Below are positions 60,008-64,000 of a DNA stretch of 64,000 nucleotides, piece after piece. The DNA comes from Leucobacter sp. 7(1) (lineage in GTDB: Bacteria; Actinomycetota; Actinomycetes; Actinomycetales; Microbacteriaceae): the NCBI RefSeq assembly GCF_900163635.1, contig NZ_FUID01000052.1, forward strand, positions 124,001 to 188,000, given 5' to 3'. The notes below the pieces were generated by a model. The model was not told the DNA's origin, did not search any database, and worked only from the letters and a program-made list of their open reading frames with translations. The position numbers were made by a program, and so were the translations under genes. How positions within the stretch are numbered: the stretch's first letter is position 1; every line of letters begins with the position of its first letter.

Positions 60008-60646
60008 TCAGCGAGAGAGCCCGGAAAGGACGGGCGGGCCGCGTCGGATCAGCACGGAGGCACGCAGTTGCGCGAGCACCGTCCAGCCGCGGGCCGGCCG
60101 AGGCTGCACACGGACCGGAGGGCGTACGGGAACCGCGCGCAGTGGGGCTTGGAGCCGACGCCCGAGCCAGAGACCAATGCGCTCGGCGAGGACTCGCAGA
60201 CGATGGATCGTGCGCTCACCTCGGTAGAGGAACAGGATCGTGACTACCGCACCGATCGCGTGTGACGCCCACATCACCGTGCTGCCCTGGATCAGCTCCA
60301 CGGTCTCACCTGAGATCGCGGGGAGGGCGATCGCCATTTGTCCGTGATTCTGGTGCGGGCCGCCAGTCGGAACTCCCGCGCCGTTCGAGGGCACCGCCCC
60401 CAAAACAAAGAGCGTGTGGAACAGCGTCTGGCTCGCCATGACCGAGATCGAAAGCCTGGTCAGCGAGAGTTTACGTCCGGCGAGCAGCACGCACACGAGG
60501 AGCGACAACAGCAGCGGGGCCACGATCCCGAGCGGGGCCGGCATCGCGCCGCCCGCCAAGACGTGTGAGAACAGCGCCGCGTAGGTCGCAATTGTCGCCG
60601 CGCACGCGCCCCGCACCAGGTGCGGGAGACGCGAGGCGGTGGTCAT
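60008..60646 (-). CDS. Membrane protein of unknown function near the copper cluster
   Basis: 212 aa. Four or so hydrophobic helices in the first 145 residues (CAATIATYAALFSHVLAGGA, GIVAPLLLSLLVCVLLAG), with a His/Met-bearing loop GGPHQNHGQMAIALPAISGE. The last 65 residues are Arg-rich and cytoplasmic. The position before PCuAC and PepSY genes and the His/Met loop suggest a copper-related role; this is inference. Start at 60646 chosen over the longer frame because the N-terminus then begins with a normal helix. Confidence 0.65.
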   Translation of the reverse strand: MTTASRLPHLVRGACAATIATYAALFSHVLAGGAMPAPLGIVAPLLLSLLVCVLLAGRKLSLTRLSISVMASQTLFHTLFVLGAVPSNGAGVPTGGPHQNHGQMAIALPAISGETVELIQGSTVMWASHAIGAVVTILFLYRGERTIHRLRVLAERIGLWLGRRLQAPLRAVPVRPPVRVQPRPARGWTVLAQLRASVLIRRGPPVLSGLSR

Positions 60647-60762
60647 ACGCCCATTATTCCGTATCGCCGGGGAGGGTGCAGCCGCGTACTGCCAGGTCAC
60701 ACTTCAGACCGGTTTCCCCTCACCGCCGCGCAGGAGATCCACGGGGCGCGCCCTCAAACGGG

Positions 60763-60810
60763 CAGAAAATCTCCGTCGTAACCGTGAATCTCCGTGGTTC
60801 TCGTTCGGGC
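60763..60810. repeat. AATCTCC-type repeat element, partial copy C
   Basis: CAGAAAATCTCCGTCGTAAC then CGTGAATCTCCGTGGTTC: two 19-bp-spaced AATCTCC units resembling the right part of copies A and B, between the membrane-protein and serine-hydrolase genes. Confidence 0.6.
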
Positions 60811-60847
60811 TCGAACGCACAGCGCGCGGCGCGCGCCGCGCACAGGC

Positions 60848-62068
60848 TCACCCGCGATCGCGCACCACTGCGGCGAGCGCTCGGAAGGCCTGATCAGCGG
60901 GATGTGCGTGATCCGGCAGGTTGGACGCGTTCATGTACACCACGATGCTCGCACCGGACTCGGGGTCGTGGAAGGTGGCCGCGGTGAAGCCGACGCCCTC
61001 GCCGTTGTGTCCCAGCCACCCGTTCGTCTCCCCCATGCCCACGGCATACAGGTCGTATGGTGGCTTCTCGATCTCGTGCCCGATCTCCCGCAGTACCTGT
61101 GTCTCGGGCTGCAGCAGCGCGCCGGATCCCAGCGTCTCGGCCCACACCCGACCGTCATCGAGCGTGGAGAACAGCGACCCTGCTGCCCCCAGGATCGAGG
61201 GGTTCTGGTCTTGCGGGGCGAGTTCCCCGGTTTCCGGATCAGGCTGGTACCCCACGGGATGCGGCTCGGCCCAGTCGACGACGTCTGTGATGTAGTGTGT
61301 GCCCCGTTGCCCCAGCGGGTCGAGGATGCGTTTCTGCAGAGCCTCAGCGTAGGGCTGACCCGTGACTTTTTCGATGACCGCGCCCAGCAGGTTGGTGTTG
61401 GCGTTTGTGTACACAAACTCGGTGCCGGGATCAAACTGCGCGGGCTGGCCGACGACCCCCTGGTTCAGTTCAGCGAGCGTGTAGACGTGTGTCGGATCCT
61501 TCGCGAACTCCCTCATGAACGCCTCGGTGACGTAATCGGCGATTCCGCTCGACATGTTCGCAAGCTGCAGGAGGGTGATCTCGTCACCGTGGGTGACCCC
61601 GGGCACGTACGAGTCGAGGGCGTCGTCGAGGCTGAGCTTGCCCTCGTCCGCGAGTTGGAGCAGCAGGGTCACCGTGTACGACTTGGTGATGCTTCGGATC
61701 GGCCAGCTCATGTCTTCGGTTGCGGGTTCCGCGTTCGCCATGTCCGCGAGCCCCACCGCGGTGGTCCATGACCCCTCACCCGGAATCCAGACCCCGGCGA
61801 CTGCTCCGGGCACGGAGTACTTCGCCCGTGTCTGTTCGAGGGCGTCGTCCAGGGCATCCTGCAATTCTTCCGGCAGCGCGCCTGTGGGGGCGCTGGGTCG
61901 CTGGATCATACTCGGGCTCGCGGCCGAATCATCCGCTGCCGGATCTGCGGTTCCGCCGCCGGGTGCACAGCCGCTCAGCGTCGCGCCTCCCACTGCAAGC
62001 CCGACTGCGGCGAGCGCCGCAAGCCGCATGATCCGACGCCGCTTCTGAGCTGTGGTGCTGGTGTACAT
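60848..62068 (-). CDS. Serine hydrolase lipoprotein (class C beta-lactamase/D-alanyl-D-alanine carboxypeptidase type)
   Basis: 406 aa. Lipobox LSGC (Cys34) after KRRRIMRLAALAAVGLAVGG. Catalytic SxxK as SITKSYT, YxN as FVYTNANTN, and a final HNGEG corresponding to the KTG/HxG triad. EMTP-like linker (PSAPTGALPEELQDALDDAL) precedes. Acts outside the membrane on a peptide or ester substrate; could be a peptidoglycan carboxypeptidase or esterase. Start at 62068 with GGGAG; frame open far upstream. Confidence 0.87.
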   Translation of the reverse strand: MYTSTTAQKRRRIMRLAALAAVGLAVGGATLSGCAPGGGTADPAADDSAASPSMIQRPSAPTGALPEELQDALDDALEQTRAKYSVPGAVAGVWIPGEGSWTTAVGLADMANAEPATEDMSWPIRSITKSYTVTLLLQLADEGKLSLDDALDSYVPGVTHGDEITLLQLANMSSGIADYVTEAFMREFAKDPTHVYTLAELNQGVVGQPAQFDPGTEFVYTNANTNLLGAVIEKVTGQPYAEALQKRILDPLGQRGTHYITDVVDWAEPHPVGYQPDPETGELAPQDQNPSILGAAGSLFSTLDDGRVWAETLGSGALLQPETQVLREIGHEIEKPPYDLYAVGMGETNGWLGHNGEGVGFTAATFHDPESGASIVVYMNASNLPDHAHPADQAFRALAAVVRDRG

Positions 62069-62203
62069 GTCCCGGCTCCCTCGCCTCACGGGACACACGA
62101 TCCATGCGGCGTCAAACCGCGGTAGCGCCCATCCCTGGTGAGAGCAATCGTGACACTCGCTCGGCGATCTGACAAGAGCCGATACCCGTGCCAGAGTGAG
62201 GGG

Positions 62204-62593
62204 GTGCCACCTCGCCGACGCAATTCCGCAACCCAGTCCGCGGCGACCCGCGCCCGCTACGCGACGCGCCGCCGCACGCGACTGGCGCGTGTCGACAACG
62301 ATCTGACAGATGAGCAGTGGGCGATCCTGCTCGAAGCGTGGGGGTGCTGCGCGTACTGCCAGGGCACCGGACCGGCCCTGCAACGGGACTGCGTGCAGCC
62401 GATCTCCCGTGGCGGGCGCTACACACTCGGGAACGTCGTTCCCGCCTGTGCGTCATGCAACGCGAGCAAGCACAATTCCGAGGTCACCTCGTGGCTGCGC
62501 CGCAAGAAGCTTGATGAGCGCGCCTTCCTGCTGCGCCACGCGACGATCCTGCAGCAACTCCTCCCCGACAGTCCCGAGGGCAGCGAGGCCTAA
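62204..62593 (+). CDS. HNH endonuclease-domain protein
   Basis: 129 aa from a GTG. Zinc-knuckle Cys pairs CAYC (49-52) and CASC (82-85) surround RDCVQPISRGGRYTLGNVVP and CNASKHNSEV. The usual first HNH histidine (D-H) is Cys63 here (D-C-V), while Asn77 and the C-terminal Lys/His region remain. Then a C-terminal SWLRRKKLDERAFLLRH typical of an actinobacterial subgroup. N-terminus is Arg-rich. Start site uncertain. Confidence 0.78.
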   Translation: MPPRRRNSATQSAATRARYATRRRTRLARVDNDLTDEQWAILLEAWGCCAYCQGTGPALQRDCVQPISRGGRYTLGNVVPACASCNASKHNSEVTSWLRRKKLDERAFLLRHATILQQLLPDSPEGSEA

Positions 62594-62699
62594 TCTCCGA
62601 CTGTGCAGGTGGCGTCCCAGCGAGTACCCTGTGGCTGCGGGGCACGAGCGCGCGGCACACCGCTGCTCGCCGTGAGGGGCGTCACGACAGGAGCGTCGC

Positions 62700-63134
62700 A
62701 TGACCGCGTTCACCGCACACCGAATGATCTTGGCACCCCGAGCCCGGGTGGCCCACGTACTCACGAGCATTGCCGAGCTAGCGGAGTGGAACCCTGCGCT
62801 GCTCGGCGTTGCCGCGCCGGATCGTGTCGCCACGATCGGTAGGGAGTATCGCGTCACCACCCGAGTTCCCGGGCCGGCGACTCTCCGGTACGCGGAGACG
62901 AGCGCCGAGCGTATCGTGTGGGTCCTCACCGTCGTCGGTGGCGTGGAAGTCGGCGAGTGGGATCTCCAGGACGCCCGGCTCCCCGACACTTCCGACTCTG
63001 GCACGCAAGTTGACTCCGGCTCCACGGTGGTGACCCATACTGTGCGACACTCGGGTCTCCTCCTGCGGGCGCTCCGCTCGGCAATGCGCCCAGTCCCAGC
63101 GCTCAGACTTGACCGGCTTGCCGACCGCCTGTGA
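62700..63134 (+). CDS. SRPBCC-family protein
   Basis: 144 aa, AGGAG six bases before the ATG. MTAFTAHRMILAPRARVAHV, ITSIAELAEWNPALLGVAAP-like VLTSIAELAEWNPALLGV, and REYRVTTRVPGPATLRYAET and SGLLLRALRSAM fit the START/polyketide cyclase fold. Second protein of this fold in the window, unrelated in context. Ligand unknown. Ends 37 bp before the stop of the convergent TetR gene. Confidence 0.75.
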   Translation: MTAFTAHRMILAPRARVAHVLTSIAELAEWNPALLGVAAPDRVATIGREYRVTTRVPGPATLRYAETSAERIVWVLTVVGGVEVGEWDLQDARLPDTSDSGTQVDSGSTVVTHTVRHSGLLLRALRSAMRPVPALRLDRLADRL

Positions 63135-63171
63135 CTCACGAAACCGAGTGGTTGTCCGCGCCCCCGGGACC

Positions 63172-63795
63172 TCAGGTGACGCCGGTGGCCCCGAGGATCG
63201 TCGCGAGTCGCGCCCGTTCAGTGGCGTAGTCGCCGAGGTCAAGGGGGAAATCCCCGCGGTATTCGCTGGCATCACGCAGGAGGGCATTGCCCACAGCGAG
63301 CGCGAGCCTGACGGACATGTCTGCCTCGCGCTCGCTCGGAACTCCCGGCAAGCGCGCCTGGTCTGGGTGTGCGTCGAGCCACCGGGCCAGGACTCGCGCG
63401 AGCCGTTTCCGGCTTTCTGCATGGGCGTGGATCACGGGCCGGCCGACGCCCGCTTCTCGCAGGAATAGTGCGACGCGTTGGGGGCCAACTAAGCTCGGCT
63501 CGCCGCCCTGCACGGACTCGACGATCAACTCGAGTGCGGCGAGGACGAGGTCGTCCGGGTGCGCGCTCAACACGTGTTCCGCTCGTGCGGGATCGAATGT
63601 GAAGGGGCTGCCGAAGATCGCGTGTTCGAGCGAAGCGAAGTAATTGAAGAACGTGCTGCGCGACACCATGACCGTCTCACACACCCGGTCCACGGTGACC
63701 GCGCTCACCCCCTCCTCGACTGCGAGAGTGACGGCGGCGTGTTCGAGCCGCTCGTGCGTCTGCCGCCGCTTCCGTTCACGGAGCCCCTCAGGCAT
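63172..63795 (-). CDS. TetR-family regulator
   Basis: 207 aa. HTH near 10-55: KRRQTHERLEHAAVTLAVEE and GVSAVTVDRVCETVMVSRST, FFNYFASLEHAIF. Start at 63795 with GGAGGGG (longer frame rejected). C-terminal ligand domain. The neighbour it controls may lie beyond the window edge. Confidence 0.87.
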   Translation of the reverse strand: MPEGLRERKRRQTHERLEHAAVTLAVEEGVSAVTVDRVCETVMVSRSTFFNYFASLEHAIFGSPFTFDPARAEHVLSAHPDDLVLAALELIVESVQGGEPSLVGPQRVALFLREAGVGRPVIHAHAESRKRLARVLARWLDAHPDQARLPGVPSEREADMSVRLALAVGNALLRDASEYRGDFPLDLGDYATERARLATILGATGVT

Positions 63796-63867
63796 CAGCG
63801 CCCCTCCAACGCGCCATCTGGGCACCGCGCCACACAACCGGGTGTCGGACCGAAGCCCGGGCTCGCG

Positions 63868-64000
63868 CTACTCCCCCTTCGTGGCAAGCACTCGCAGTGC
63901 CACATCCGCGTCGCCCTCGGCGCGGAGCTCCAGGTGCACCGGGAGCAGCCGCCCCAGCACAGGGGCGGTCGAGACCCAGGCGCAGCCGGGGATTGCCGCG
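63868..64000 (-). CDS. 3' end of a gene cut by the window edge
   Basis: On the minus strand an open frame enters from the right and ends with TAG at 63870-63868. The last 43 residues include STAPVLGRLLPVHLELRAEG and DADVALRVLATKGE. Composition fits coding DNA of this genome. No family can be named from this fragment. Confidence 0.5.
   Translation of the reverse strand, partial: AAIPGCAWVSTAPVLGRLLPVHLELRAEGDADVALRVLATKGE

Overview
The window is very GC-rich, gene-dense DNA without introns. It has many 4-bp ATGA/GTGA start-stop overlaps, several genes that look leaderless (a TAnnnT hexamer 6-7 nt before the start codon) and a strongly actinobacterial gene set: an Asp23/Gls24 operon, SigK/RskA, DipZ, HtaA, YhgE/Pip, DUF7882 and YqeB. 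This suggests a chromosomal segment of a Microbacteriaceae-like actinobacterium, perhaps close to Leucobacter; the genus is a guess from family content. I see no tRNA, rRNA, transposase, phage gene or CRISPR array.

Layout. 1-3.0 kb (minus): envelope-stress operon with Asp23/Gls24 proteins, small membrane proteins and an ECF sigma factor. 3.1-4.9 kb: ABC-F protein behind a short leader peptide and a hairpin. 5.1-10.8 kb: polar amino-acid ABC transporter, lysA and a PucR regulator. 10.8-17.7 kb: TetR/MFS pair with two operators, PaaX-like regulator, YqeB protein, double GNAT, a nitroreductase-like/YdhR pair and two small membrane proteins. 17.8-21.7 kb: orphan Tat-type PotD-like lipoprotein, amidohydrolase and an AraC regulator with an extra C-terminal domain. 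21.8-25.9 kb: the SigK regulon, with a fasciclin lipoprotein facing dipZ-sigK-rskA across two matching SigK-type promoters. 25.9-39.6 kb: stress and housekeeping genes (second ABC-F, SDR, Rho-N protein, YbdK-type ligase, CinA domain, DesK/DesR-like pair, heme-oxygenase-like plus CDGSH pair, two DUF7882 proteins, an NAGGN-type amidotransferase).

40.0-48.2 kb is an iron/heme acquisition block: cell-wall HtaA protein, AraC regulator, siderophore-binding lipoprotein, siderophore-interacting reductase, two FecCD permeases and an ATPase, with DtxR-like boxes before htaA and the binding protein. 48.2-53.8 kb is a three-gene operon of two YhgE/Pip proteins and a TetR regulator, starting at a leaderless promoter covered by a near-perfect 24-bp palindrome. 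53.7-57.3 kb holds a DHA2 efflux pump divergent from a TetR-LLM monooxygenase pair. 57.4-60.8 kb carries a small dispersed repeat family around a PepSY/PCuAC copper-related cluster. The end holds a serine hydrolase lipoprotein, HNH protein, SRPBCC protein, TetR regulator and a cut-off gene.

The strongest candidates for new regulatory biology are the MHLIFL leader before the ABC-F gene, the divergent SigK promoters, the YhgE operon operator and the AATCTCC repeat family.
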